Source: JADKAV01 sp963704075 (GTDB lineage Bacteria > Actinomycetota > Actinomycetes > S36-B12 > UBA10799). Taken from it: a DNA stretch of 64,000 bases. Positions 45,015 to 53,486 of the stretch are shown here, in pieces (position 1 is the first letter of the stretch; the number at the start of each line of letters is the position of its first letter). The stretch lies in NCBI GenBank assembly GCA_963704075.1, contig CAVPGV010000011.1:50691-114690 (forward strand), in the 5' to 3' direction. The notes under the pieces were generated by a model. It searched no databases. It had not been told where the DNA came from and saw only the letters and a list, made by a program, of their open reading frames with translations. The translations under genes and the position numbers were made by a program.

Positions 45015-46114
45015 ATGAACGGTTCGGTGGTCGAGGCGATGGAGTTGATGGCGTTGCCCGACGCTGACGCGGTGGGGTGGCCGCGGCCTGTGAGGTGGTG
45101 ATCGGGTGGGCGCACGCCCGGCAGATCGAAGCCATCGAGCAGGTATCCCGGGAGATGCCGGACTTCGTCGACCAGACCGGTGAACTGATCGACCCGGCAC
45201 CTGCCGAGATCGCTGCGGCGCTGCACTGGTCGTCGGGGGCGGCCATCGACCGCACGGACTTGGCGCACTGGCTGTGCGCGGACCTGCCGCAGGTACTCGA
45301 CGGTTTGCGCCAAGGCCGCCTGGACCTGCCCAAAGCCCGCGAGATCGTGATCGGCACCACCGAACTGCACGCCGCGGCCCGCCAGCGTCTGGCCACCGAC
45401 GCGATCGAGTACGCCACCGGGCACACCCGCGCCCAGCTACGGGCCTGGCTGGCCCGCCAGATCACCGCGATCGACCCCGACGCCGTCGCCCGTCGCCGCA
45501 AACGCGCCGTGCGCACCCGCCGGGTGTGGATCACCCCCGAGCCCGACGGCATGGCCACCCTCGGCGCGTATCTCAGCGCGGAGGAGGCCCAGGCCTGCTG
45601 GAACGCGCTACGAGCCGCGGCGGCCAACATCGAAGGCGGCATCGACGCCGCCCGCGCGGACACCCTGGTCGCCCTGCTCACCGGGCTGCAGGTCGGCGAC
45701 CCCGTCCCGGTCCAGGTGGTCATCACCCCGGCCGGCCCGGAACTGCCCGGACACGGCCCGCTGAGCGCTGACCACACCCGCGACCTGTGCGGCGGAGCCG
45801 ACCGGATCACCCTGGACCGTCCCCGGCCGTCGACCGGGTACACACCAGCCCCCAGCCTGGCCAGATGGGTCCGCACCCGCGACCGGCACTGCCGCTTCCC
45901 CGGCTGCCGGCGCCCAGCGGTCATGTGCGACCTCGACCACGTGATCGCCTACCCGGCCGGATCCACCCACCACGGCAACCTCGCCGCGCTGTGCCGATAC
46001 CACCATCGGCTCAAGACCCACACCAACTGGAAAGTACAGATGCTGCCCGGCGCGGTCCTGCAGTGGACCAGCCCCCGCGGCCACGTCTACCACACCAGCC
46101 TCGACGACCCCTGA
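45015..46114 (+). CDS. DUF222 / HNH endonuclease (13E12-repeat family), probably frameshifted near its start
   Basis: The body (from 45077) encodes 345 residues: a DUF222 helical domain (CEVVIGWAHARQIEAIEQVS...) and a C-terminal HNH nuclease motif RDRHCRFPGCRRPAVMCDLDHVIAYPAGSTHHGNLAALCRYHH. The first 18 codons from ATG 45015 (NGSVVEAMELMALPDADAVG) fit the normal family start but are in another frame, with a base lost near 45068-45078. These proteins are multi-copy in actinobacteria and look mobile, yet their targets are mostly unknown. The nuclease motif is complete. Bounded downstream by a low-GC gap. Confidence 0.85.
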
Positions 46115-46981
46115 GCTCCCGGGCCGCCTGTGGCGGTTTGCCGCACCTTCACTTCACTTACCTGAGTCATCCGCCCAGGTGTTGCAGCAACCTCGCGGTC
46201 TGAGTGGGCGTCCAGCCCGGTGGACGAAGGATGTCCGCCCAGACCACCGTCGGCGCGGTTCCGTGAGCTGCCCATGCCCAGCCGCCACCGATTGGCTGTC
46301 GATCACGTCCCCAGCGACAGTCGCCCACCAGACCTATTCCCGCGTCACACCCCCAACGTTCCACCTCTGGTCCACACGCCGGGTCAGTGTCCAGCCGAAA
46401 TCCCACTCGAGGAATGACGAGGTGGATCGCGGTAGCCCGACTGTTTGAGCCCCGCGACCCACCAGCGTCGTCAGGCGGAGATGGCCTCAACCACCTCGCC
46501 GACGGTTCGGTCGGGCTGTGCCCTGCCGACCTCGGACAGGGCAACAAGCCCGACTGGATCGTGTCGGTCAGCAGCCCACATCTCCCACCGATATGTGACC
46601 GCGGCGATGTACCTCGCGCGAGGCTGCCATTGCGACTCTTCTCCAACGCCGTGAGCCTGGCCACTACCCCACACGGTGAGCAGTATTCGAGAAGAGGCGG
46701 TTTCCCTGCCTTCGCCGAGGCGTGCGGAGTACGCCGCGTTGACCCGGGGCCATGTCGGGAGTCCGCTCCTATGTGACCAACTACGAAACGCAACCGGCCC
46801 GCTCCGTGGGGTCTTCCGAATCCCGGTGGAAAGCGATTTCGGACGGTGCCCCTTGTATTCGGTGTACAACGTCTCCACAGCCGGGGGCCTGCATCGCACA
46901 TGCGATGACGACGCGAGTTGTGCACTACCCGGAACGACGAGACGAGAACGACGCTAGTCGTGGCTCCATAGGCTTGGCGGC
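46115..46981. other. 867-bp region without a clear gene, lower GC
   Basis: Nothing here is supported as an intact gene. The minus strand has two protein-like stretches in different frames: about 46471-46899 (RARYIAAVTYRWEMWAADRH...) and about 46167-46440 (ending TPTQTARLLQHLGG), which may be remnants of one decayed gene. Base composition is visibly lower in GC than the flanks, and the region follows a mobile-type HNH gene, consistent with acquired, decaying DNA. Confidence 0.4.
46969..46974 (+). promoter_or_regulatory. Putative leaderless -10 of the PfkB kinase gene
   Basis: TAGGCT ends 7 nt before ATG 46982. Confidence 0.5.
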
Positions 46982-47803
46982 ATGCGTGTTGCCTGCTGCG
47001 GGTTGACCACCCTCGACGTGGTTCAGTACGCCGACCGCCTCCCCGCACCTGACGAGAAACTCCAGGCGACCTCGACCTTGGTGGAGTTCGGCGGCCCGGC
47101 GGCCAACGCCGCATTCACCGCGGCGGCTCTGGGCACATCCGCCACATTGGTGTCGGCAGTCGGTGGCGGCTCCATCGGACGACTCGTCGGCGAGCAACTC
47201 GCGGGAGCATCGATCGACCTGCTCGACCTCGCCGGCAAGGACTGGCAGGCACCGGTCTCGTCTGTCCTGGTGACCGGGGAGAGCCGAGCAGTCATCTCGA
47301 TGAACGCCTCCGGCGCAGTGCCACTCGCCCTGCCCGACGACGCCCTGGACGACTGTTCGGCACTGCTGGTCGACGGCCATCATCTGGACCTGTGCATAAC
47401 CGCCGCCCGCCGTGCTCGCGAACTCGGCATCCCGGTGCTGCTCGACGGCGGTTCCTGGAAGACCGGGTTAGACCGGCTTCTTCCGCTGATCGACGCGGCC
47501 GTGCTCTCGGCCGACTTCCGGGGTCCCCACGGCACCGAGTGGGGCGACATCCCGATCGCGGTGAGTCACGGTCCTCACCCGATCACACTCGGCGACCGAT
47601 CGATTCCCGTCCCCGTTGTCGAAGTCACCGACACCGTCGGCGCTGGAGACGTGTTGCACGGTGCACTACTCGTCTATCTGGCCCGGCACGGAATGGAGGC
47701 TTTCGAAGAAGGCCTGCGGTACGCCGCGGGCGTGGCCAGTGAATCCTGCCGTCATGCGGGCGCGCACGCCTGGGCACATGCCACGGACGGCGCTAGCCGC
47801 TAA
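46982..47803 (+). CDS. PfkB-family carbohydrate kinase
   Basis: This encodes 273 residues of the ribokinase fold. The N-terminal sugar-binding motif is VEFGGPAANAAFTAAALG, and the C-terminal anion-hole and catalytic base motif is DTVGAGDVLHGALL. The chain is shorter than most ribokinases (about 300 residues). Members phosphorylate ribose, fructose, sulfofructose, nucleosides and others; the pocket cannot be read from sequence. Transcription is likely leaderless. It ends just before the Zur box of the zinc operon and is not part of it. Confidence 0.88.
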   Translation: MRVACCGLTTLDVVQYADRLPAPDEKLQATSTLVEFGGPAANAAFTAAALGTSATLVSAVGGGSIGRLVGEQLAGASIDLLDLAGKDWQAPVSSVLVTGESRAVISMNASGAVPLALPDDALDDCSALLVDGHHLDLCITAARRARELGIPVLLDGGSWKTGLDRLLPLIDAAVLSADFRGPHGTEWGDIPIAVSHGPHPITLGDRSIPVPVVEVTDTVGAGDVLHGALLVYLARHGMEAFEEGLRYAAGVASESCRHAGAHAWAHATDGASR

Positions 47804-47818
47804 CGACAATCGTTTTCA
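47804..47818 (+). promoter_or_regulatory. Probable Zur box upstream of znuA
   Basis: CGACAATCGTTTTCA is a dyad-like site of the actinobacterial Zur type (GA.AA...TT.TC core), 8 bp ahead of the predicted -10 and directly before a znuABC-zur operon. The match is imperfect; context is the main support. Confidence 0.6.
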
Positions 47819-47825
47819 TCTTTGA

Positions 47826-47831
47826 TACCCT
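47826..47831 (+). promoter_or_regulatory. Putative leaderless -10 of the zinc operon
   Basis: TACCCT ends 6 nt before ATG 47838, so Zur bound at 47804-47818 would block RNA polymerase directly. Confidence 0.55.
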
Positions 47832-47837
47832 CAGATC

Positions 47838-48728
47838 ATGTACAAGCCCCTGCTCACGATCGCGGCCGGCGCCTTCCTGATCGCCGGCTGCAGCGCCACG
47901 GACTCCGACACCAGCCCGAGTGCGACGTCCGAGATCAGCGTCGTGGCCTCCCACTACCCGGTCCAGTTCCTCGCGGAGCAAGTCGGCGGGGACCTGGTGA
48001 ACGTCGAGACCCTCACGTCCCCGGGCACCGAGCCGCACGACCTCGAGCTGACCCCGCAGCAAGTCGGTGAGGTGCAGAACGCGTCTGCGGTCTTCTACAT
48101 CGCCGACTTCCAGCCCGCGGTCGACGACGCGGTGGCCGAGGCGTCCGGCACCGCCGTCGATCTTTCCGAGGGACTTCCCCTGCTGACAGGCGTGGACGAG
48201 GCTGACGACCACGGCGGTACAGATCCGCACGTCTGGCTGGACCCCGTGCTGATGCAGCAGATGGCGACGACCGTGGCTGACACCCTCGCGCAGCAGGATC
48301 CCGATAACGCGCAGTCCTACCAGGACAACGCCGCACAACTCGACGAAGAACTCGCTGCCCTCAACACCGAATGGCAGGACGGCACCGAGAGTTGCGAGGT
48401 CACGACGCTGGTCGTCAGCCACGAGGCTTTCGGATACCTGGCCAACCAGTACGGGTTCGAGCAGCGCGGCATTTCCGGCTTGTCACCAGAGACCGAGCCG
48501 AGTGCGGCGGCCATCGCCGATCTTGCGCAGTTCGTCCGAGACAACGGCGTCACGACCGTGTACACCGAGACACTGGTCGATCCGGCAGTGGCGGAGACAG
48601 TGGCGGCCGAGGCCGGCGTCCAGACCGCGGTGCTGGACCCGCTCGAGGGACCGCCGGCCGACGGTGATTACCTTGACGCCATGCGTGCCAACCTGCAGAC
48701 CGTGATGGCTGGCCAGACCTGCTCATGA
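47838..48728 (+). CDS. znuA: Zinc ABC transporter substrate-binding lipoprotein
   Basis: This encodes 296 residues, the surface binding protein of the ZnuABC importer. A signal peptide with lipobox (LIAGCSAT) anchors it in the outer leaflet. Cluster A-1 landmarks are present: VVASHYPVQFLAEQVGGD, GTEPHDLELTP with the first histidine, DPHVWLDP with the second, and VVSHEAFGYLANQYGFEQ with the third. A short acidic/His stretch (EADDHGGTDPH) replaces the long His-rich loop of many ZnuA proteins. Its stop overlaps znuC by ATGA. Confidence 0.93.
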   Translation: MYKPLLTIAAGAFLIAGCSATDSDTSPSATSEISVVASHYPVQFLAEQVGGDLVNVETLTSPGTEPHDLELTPQQVGEVQNASAVFYIADFQPAVDDAVAEASGTAVDLSEGLPLLTGVDEADDHGGTDPHVWLDPVLMQQMATTVADTLAQQDPDNAQSYQDNAAQLDEELAALNTEWQDGTESCEVTTLVVSHEAFGYLANQYGFEQRGISGLSPETEPSAAAIADLAQFVRDNGVTTVYTETLVDPAVAETVAAEAGVQTAVLDPLEGPPADGDYLDAMRANLQTVMAGQTCS

Positions 48729-49480
48729 GTGTGATCCGCACCGCCGGCCTCGGAGTCGACTTCGGGCAGCCGGTGTTGCGTGACGTCACCATCGACGTCG
48801 GGGAGGGCGAGTTCGTGGCTCTCATGGGTGCGAACGGCACCGGCAAGACCACACTCATCCGCAGCCTGTTGGGCCTCATCAAGGCCGATCAAGGACGAGC
48901 GTGGCTGTTCGACACGCCGACGGCAGAGTTCCGGCAGTGGCAACGGGTGGCGTACGTCCCGCAACACCTGATCGCGGCCAACGCGGTGCCCGTGAGTGTC
49001 GAGGAGGCGGTCCGCAGCGCCCTGGCCAACCCGAAGCAGCGTTGGCGCCCGCTGTCCCGTGAGCAGCGCTCATCCATCTCCAGTGCCTTACAGCGGGTCG
49101 GGCTCGAGGCGCGCAGCAAGCACCGCCTCGAGGATCTTTCCGGGGGCCAGCAGCGACGCGTCATGATCGCCCGCGCCCTGGTCACCGGAGCTGACCTGCT
49201 CATCATGGACGAACCAACCGCGGGGGTCGACCAGGGTGAACAGACCCGGCTGGCCGGCCACATGCGAGACCTCCACCAGGCCGGGGCCACGATCATCCTG
49301 ATCACGCACGATCTGGGACCAGTGGCGAGCCTGGCAACCCGGGCCATAGTCCTGGGACAACCGTCGCAGGAGTCCGTGCGCTACGACGGGCCAACCCCTC
49401 CCCCCGCCCGGTGGACCGAACATGTCTGGCACCACAGCCACGACGCCGAGCCCGAGCCGCGCCTGCTGGAGGGTCCATGA
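48725..49480 (+). CDS. znuC: Zinc ABC transporter ATP-binding protein
   Basis: This encodes 251 residues. Walker A GANGTGKTTL, Q-loop region YVPQHL, signature LSGGQQRRVMIARAL, Walker B LLIMDEPTAGVD and the switch histidine in ILITHDL are all visible, so the ATPase should be active. Both ends overlap neighbours by ATGA (start in znuA, end in znuB), indicating translational coupling. Confidence 0.94.
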   Translation: MSVIRTAGLGVDFGQPVLRDVTIDVGEGEFVALMGANGTGKTTLIRSLLGLIKADQGRAWLFDTPTAEFRQWQRVAYVPQHLIAANAVPVSVEEAVRSALANPKQRWRPLSREQRSSISSALQRVGLEARSKHRLEDLSGGQQRRVMIARALVTGADLLIMDEPTAGVDQGEQTRLAGHMRDLHQAGATIILITHDLGPVASLATRAIVLGQPSQESVRYDGPTPPPARWTEHVWHHSHDAEPEPRLLEGP

Positions 49481-50289
49481 GTCTGCTCGACTTCGACTTC
49501 ATGCGACGCGCCCTGCTGGCGGCCGTCGTCGTGGGCATGGTCGCACCCGCGATCGGGGTCTTCCTGGTGCAGCAACGACTCGCCCTGCTCGGCGACGGCA
49601 TGGGTCACGTAGCGCTCACCGGTGTGGGGCTGGCGTTCCTGACCGGCGGCGCCCCCGTTCCGACTGCGTTGGTCGTGGTGGTCGCCGGCGCGATCGGGAT
49701 CGAAGTGTTGCGCCTTCGCAGCCGCAGTGCCGGAGACGTGATCCTCGCGCTGGTGTTCTACGGCGGGATCGCGGGCGGCGTGCTGCTCACGTACCTGGCC
49801 GGCAACCGGGCGGCGTCGTCGTTGAACCAGTACTTGTTCGGCGCCATCACGACCGTGTCGTCGCAGGACCTCATCTGGCTGGTGGGGGCCTCCTTGGCTC
49901 TGCTGGTGATTGTCGCAGTGTTCGGTCGCGAGATGTTCGCGGTCTCGTTCGACCCCGAGGTGGCCCGCACGCAGGGCATCCGCACCGGCTTCATCGGTGT
50001 CATGATCACGATCCTGGCCGCCGTGGCAGTTGTCATCGGGATGCGCACTGTCGGATTGCTGCTGGTCAGCGCGGTCATGATCGTGCCGATCGCCGCAGCT
50101 CAGCAGGTAAGCCGCAGCTTCCGCGGGACGGCCGGGGTCGGGATCCTTGTGGGTCTGTTCAGCGCGGTCGGCGGGGTCATCACAAGCTTCTACTTGGACG
50201 TCCCCTCCGGGGCGACCATCGTGCTGATCACCCTTGCGTGCTTCGTCGGCGCGCTGGGGCTGGCAGCGGTGATCCGGAGGACAGCATGA
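49477..50289 (+). CDS. znuB: Zinc ABC transporter permease
   Basis: This encodes 270 residues with about eight to nine hydrophobic helices and family landmarks FMRRALLAAVVVGMVAPAIGVFLVQQRLALLGDGMGHVALTGVGL and VGLLLVSAVMIVPIAAAQ. ATG 49477 overlaps the znuC stop (ATGA), which decides the start over an upstream in-frame ATG. Its stop in turn overlaps the zur start. Confidence 0.93.
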   Translation: MSLLDFDFMRRALLAAVVVGMVAPAIGVFLVQQRLALLGDGMGHVALTGVGLAFLTGGAPVPTALVVVVAGAIGIEVLRLRSRSAGDVILALVFYGGIAGGVLLTYLAGNRAASSLNQYLFGAITTVSSQDLIWLVGASLALLVIVAVFGREMFAVSFDPEVARTQGIRTGFIGVMITILAAVAVVIGMRTVGLLLVSAVMIVPIAAAQQVSRSFRGTAGVGILVGLFSAVGGVITSFYLDVPSGATIVLITLACFVGALGLAAVIRRTA

Positions 50290-50675
50290 GTACCGCGAGG
50301 CGGCGCACCCGTCAGCGGGCAGCGGTGGAGGATCTGCTGGCAGGCATCGACGAGTTCCGCACCGCTCAACAGATTCACGCTTTGCTGCAGGCGTCCGGTG
50401 AACGTGTCGGGCTTACGACCGTGTATCGCAGCCTGGCACTCATGGCACAGGACGGACAGGTCGACGTTCTACTCGCTGAGGACGGCGAGGCGAGGTATAG
50501 AGCTTGCAGTTCGGGCCACCACCACCACCTCGTGTGCCGCCAGTGCGGCTCGACCGTGGAGGTCACCGCGACCCCGGTCGAACGGTGGGCCCGCACGATC
50601 GCCGAACAGAACGGCTTCACCGACGTGTCCCACACCGTCGAGATCCAAGGCCTGTGTGAGGAGTGCTCGGCGTGA
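50286..50675 (+). CDS. zur: Zinc uptake regulator, Fur family
   Basis: This encodes 129 residues. The winged helix-turn-helix is RTAQQIHALLQASGERVGLTTVYRSLALM, followed by the metal-binding part with the regulatory and structural ligands: CSSGHHHHLVCRQCG and C-terminal GLCEECSA (two CxxC-type pairs for structural zinc). It is the last gene of the operon, ATGA-coupled to znuB, so zinc import and its repressor are made together and self-limit. The Zur (rather than Fur) call rests on this context. Confidence 0.9.
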   Translation: MSTARRRTRQRAAVEDLLAGIDEFRTAQQIHALLQASGERVGLTTVYRSLALMAQDGQVDVLLAEDGEARYRACSSGHHHHLVCRQCGSTVEVTATPVERWARTIAEQNGFTDVSHTVEIQGLCEECSA

Positions 50676-50741
50676 TGTCTGCGCGGTGATCGAGAAACCT
50701 GGTGGCCGCCGAGGCGGCGCCGGCCCCATACTCACAAGCGT

Positions 50742-51770
50742 ATGAATGCAGATCACGTCACGTTCAGAGCTCGAGTTGTCGCCGTGCACAAGAGCCGCTG
50801 GGAGTTGTCACCCGGCGGACCGGCGGTACTGGCCGGCGGCTTCACCAAGGACCCAGCGGACCTGCCGCTCGTCGGTGACTGGGTGCTCGCCGAGGACCAT
50901 CAGTCGCTGGCCCGGATCCTGGCCATCGAGCCGCGGCGCGGTCTGCTCACGCGCAAGCGGCCCGGGGACACCGCGCACGACGCCGTGGTCGAACAACCGA
51001 TCGCCGCCAACATCGACGTCGCGCTGCTCACGATGGCGGTCGACGGCGACTTCAGCCTGCGCCGCCTCGAGCGCTACCTGACCCTCGCCTGGGACTCCGG
51101 TTCGACACCGGTGGTGATCCTGACCAAGGCGGACCTGGTCGACCCCGAACACCTCGTAGATCTGCTGGTGCAGGTGGACAGCGTCGCTCTCGGCGTCGAA
51201 TGCATCACGACGAGCGCACGGACCGGAACCGGGCTGGACCGGCTGACAGAGATTCTCGAACCGGGCAGGGTCGCAGTCCTGCTCGGGTCCTCTGGCGTGG
51301 GCAAATCCAGCCTCTTGAACGCCCTCGCCGGCGCTGAGCTGCAGGTCGTGTCCGACGTGCGGGAGTTCGACGGCAAGGGCATGCACACCACGACGTCACG
51401 GCTGCTGTTGGAGTTGCCCTGGGGGGCGTTCCTCGTGGACACTCCTGGCCTGCGGGAGTTGCAGCTGTGGGCCGACGAGGACTCGTTGACCAGTAGTTTC
51501 CCGGATGTGGCGCAGTTGGCGCTCGAGTGCCGCTTCAGCGACTGTGCGCACGATAGCGAACCTGGGTGCGCCGTGACGCTGGCTGTGAGCGATGGCACCC
51601 TGGCGGCGGACAGGCTGAACAGTTGGCGGCGTCTGCACCGCGAACTGGCGTACCTCGCGCGCAAGGTCGACCCCGCCGCTGCCCGCGCTGATCGTCAGCG
51701 ATGGAAATCGATCGCGAAGACGCGGCGCACTCTGAACAAGCAACGATCAGATCGCGGCGGGCAAGGTTGA
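50742..51770 (+). CDS. rsgA: Ribosome small-subunit-dependent GTPase A
   Basis: This encodes 342 residues of a circularly permuted GTPase that helps mature the 30S ribosomal subunit. An N-terminal OB fold (RVVAVHKSRWELS...LPLVGDWVLAE) is followed by the motifs in permuted order: G4 LTKADLVD, then G1 GSSGVGKSSLLNAL, G3 VDTPGLREL, and the zinc finger CRFSDCAHDSEPGC. All are intact. It starts 66 bp after zur without a Shine-Dalgarno site and reads on to the VOC gene, 4 bp downstream. Confidence 0.95.
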   Translation: MNADHVTFRARVVAVHKSRWELSPGGPAVLAGGFTKDPADLPLVGDWVLAEDHQSLARILAIEPRRGLLTRKRPGDTAHDAVVEQPIAANIDVALLTMAVDGDFSLRRLERYLTLAWDSGSTPVVILTKADLVDPEHLVDLLVQVDSVALGVECITTSARTGTGLDRLTEILEPGRVAVLLGSSGVGKSSLLNALAGAELQVVSDVREFDGKGMHTTTSRLLLELPWGAFLVDTPGLRELQLWADEDSLTSSFPDVAQLALECRFSDCAHDSEPGCAVTLAVSDGTLAADRLNSWRRLHRELAYLARKVDPAAARADRQRWKSIAKTRRTLNKQRSDRGGQG

Positions 51771-51774
51771 GCGC

Positions 51775-52182
51775 ATGAACTGGACCCTGGAAGTGATCGT
51801 CGTGCCGGTCTCTGACCTCGACCGGGCCAAGGACTTCTACGCCGACGGACTCGGCTTCGTCGTCGACCACGACACGACCATCGACGGTATGGGCAGGATC
51901 GTGCAGCTCACCCCGCCCGGTTCCGGGTGCTCCATAGTGATCGGCAGCGGCGTCGTTCCGCAGATGGCGCCGGGATCGGTGAAAGGCCTGCAGTTGGTGG
52001 TGAAGGACATCACGAACGCACACGCGGAACTGGTGGCGCGAGGTGTCGACGTCAGTGAGGTCCAGACGATGGGCGTCAACCCCCGGCCCACCCCGCACCC
52101 GCTGGACAACGTGGGGTTCATCTTCTTCGACGACCCGGATGGCAACAGCTGGGCGGTGCAACAGATCTCGTCCCGGCCGTGA
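51775..52182 (+). CDS. VOC-superfamily (glyoxalase/bleomycin resistance-like) protein
   Basis: This encodes 135 residues in two beta-alpha-beta-beta-beta modules: VIVVPVSDLDRAKDFYADGLGFVVDHD and LQLVVKDITNAHAELVARGVDVSE, ending FFDDPDGNSWAVQQI. The usual metal-binding histidine at the first strand is replaced (VIVVP), so metal chemistry is doubtful. It starts 4 bp after rsgA and is probably co-transcribed. Substrate unknown. Confidence 0.85.
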   Translation: MNWTLEVIVVPVSDLDRAKDFYADGLGFVVDHDTTIDGMGRIVQLTPPGSGCSIVIGSGVVPQMAPGSVKGLQLVVKDITNAHAELVARGVDVSEVQTMGVNPRPTPHPLDNVGFIFFDDPDGNSWAVQQISSRP

Positions 52183-52211
52183 TCGCGCCGGGCCGCCCAC
52201 AGCGCGCTGGT

Positions 52212-53393
52212 TCAGCCGGTCTGGGCCTCGCTCAGGACCTCGATGATCTTGTCGGTCGTGGTGTTCGCCGGACCCCGCCCCGGCTTCTCGGAGATGTCGC
52301 TGTTGGCCAACACCACGATCGTGGTGTCGGTCACCGGGTCGTAAACGGCGTCCGTGTTGTAGCCAGGAAGGGTACCGGTGTGACCCAGCCAACCCTTCTG
52401 CTGCGTGATCCCCACGCCGTACGATGCGTCCGGGCCGTTCGGGGGCACGTCACTGTTGAGGGATTCGATGCGCATCTGCTGCATCTCCGGGCCGATCAGG
52501 CCTTCGCCGGTGCCCAGGGCCCGCGCCCAGATGTGCAGGTCCTCCAAGTTGGAGATCACGGCCCCGGCGGTGAAGCCCCATGACGGGTTCCAGTCGGTCG
52601 CGTCCTTGACCTCGCCCTCCGGGTCGGCCTGCTCGGTGATGCCCGACAGGTGGGGTGAGCCGATGTCCGCCGATTCGCCCGGGAACACGCTGTTGGCCAT
52701 CTTCAACGGACCGAAGATCTTCTCCTGCATGACGTCCTCGATGGACTTGCCGGTGACCTGCTCGACGACCATCCCCAGAAGCACCGTGTTGGTGTTCGAG
52801 TAGAACTGCTCCTCGCCGGGCTTGAACATCGGGTCGTCGCCGCGCACGTAGTCGACGAGCTGCTCGGGGGTGAACACCGCCTTGGGGTTGGTGGAGAAGG
52901 CATCCAGGAAGTCAGCGTTCGCGGTGTACGTCGGGATGCCGCTGACCATCGCGGCGAGGTCGGTGAGCGTGGCGGTGTCGCCGTTGGGCATGCCGTCCAC
53001 GTACTCGCCGATCGTGTCGTCCATGGACACCTTGCCCTCTTCGGCCAACTGCAGAACCAGGGTCACCGTCATCGGTTTGCTCAGGCTGCCGATACGTGTC
53101 AGGTCCTGCGCCTGTGGTGCCCGTGGGTCGTCCTGACCGGCCTGGCCGACCGATCCGATCCATTCACCGTCCGGGGACCACACCCCCGCGATCAGTCCAG
53201 GCACGTCGAACTCCGGACTCGCCAACTGTTCGTCAAGAACGTTCTGGAGTTCTGTGGCCGTGGCTTCGGGCAGGGTCTGCGCGGCGCTCGGGCTCGGTGA
53301 CCCCGATGCGGCGCTCTCACCGCTATCGGACGAACACGCCCCCAAGCCCAAGGTGGCGATCGCCAGCAGGGCAACAACGCGAGTGATCTTCAT
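52212..53393 (-). CDS. Serine hydrolase lipoprotein (class C beta-lactamase family), hydrolase 1
   Basis: This encodes 393 residues. A lipoprotein signal ends at LGLGAC. The penicillin-binding/class C motifs are intact: SxxK as GSLSKPMT, YxN as YSNTN, and the third motif GHTGTLPG. It probably cleaves a small amide or ester outside the cell, perhaps as a D-alanyl-D-alanine peptidase or esterase; true beta-lactamase activity is not implied. CAGACT lies 6 nt before the ATG. First of five related genes in 12 kb. Confidence 0.88.
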   Translation of the reverse strand: MKITRVVALLAIATLGLGACSSDSGESAASGSPSPSAAQTLPEATATELQNVLDEQLASPEFDVPGLIAGVWSPDGEWIGSVGQAGQDDPRAPQAQDLTRIGSLSKPMTVTLVLQLAEEGKVSMDDTIGEYVDGMPNGDTATLTDLAAMVSGIPTYTANADFLDAFSTNPKAVFTPEQLVDYVRGDDPMFKPGEEQFYSNTNTVLLGMVVEQVTGKSIEDVMQEKIFGPLKMANSVFPGESADIGSPHLSGITEQADPEGEVKDATDWNPSWGFTAGAVISNLEDLHIWARALGTGEGLIGPEMQQMRIESLNSDVPPNGPDASYGVGITQQKGWLGHTGTLPGYNTDAVYDPVTDTTIVVLANSDISEKPGRGPANTTTDKIIEVLSEAQTG

Positions 53394-53399
53394 TCGCGG

Positions 53400-53405
53400 A
53401 GTCTG
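53400..53405 (-). promoter_or_regulatory. Putative leaderless -10 of hydrolase 1
   Basis: CAGACT on the minus strand ends 6 nt before ATG 53393. Confidence 0.4.
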
Positions 53406-53486
53406 TCACGCGGGCGACTGGCGGCACAAGACGCGGAGTCGATCGTGGATGTACAGCACGGATCCCGGGCCACATCAGCGGCGACG

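Noticed and set aside
46167..47114. 315-residue minus-strand frame near the low-GC gap
   Set aside because: Its left part runs antisense to the PfkB kinase gene and the remainder is not confidently coding; only noted as possible remnants.
52212..53393. Calling hydrolase 1 a beta-lactamase resistance gene
   Set aside because: Class C-like motifs are shared with many peptidases and esterases; nothing here shows antibiotic cleavage.
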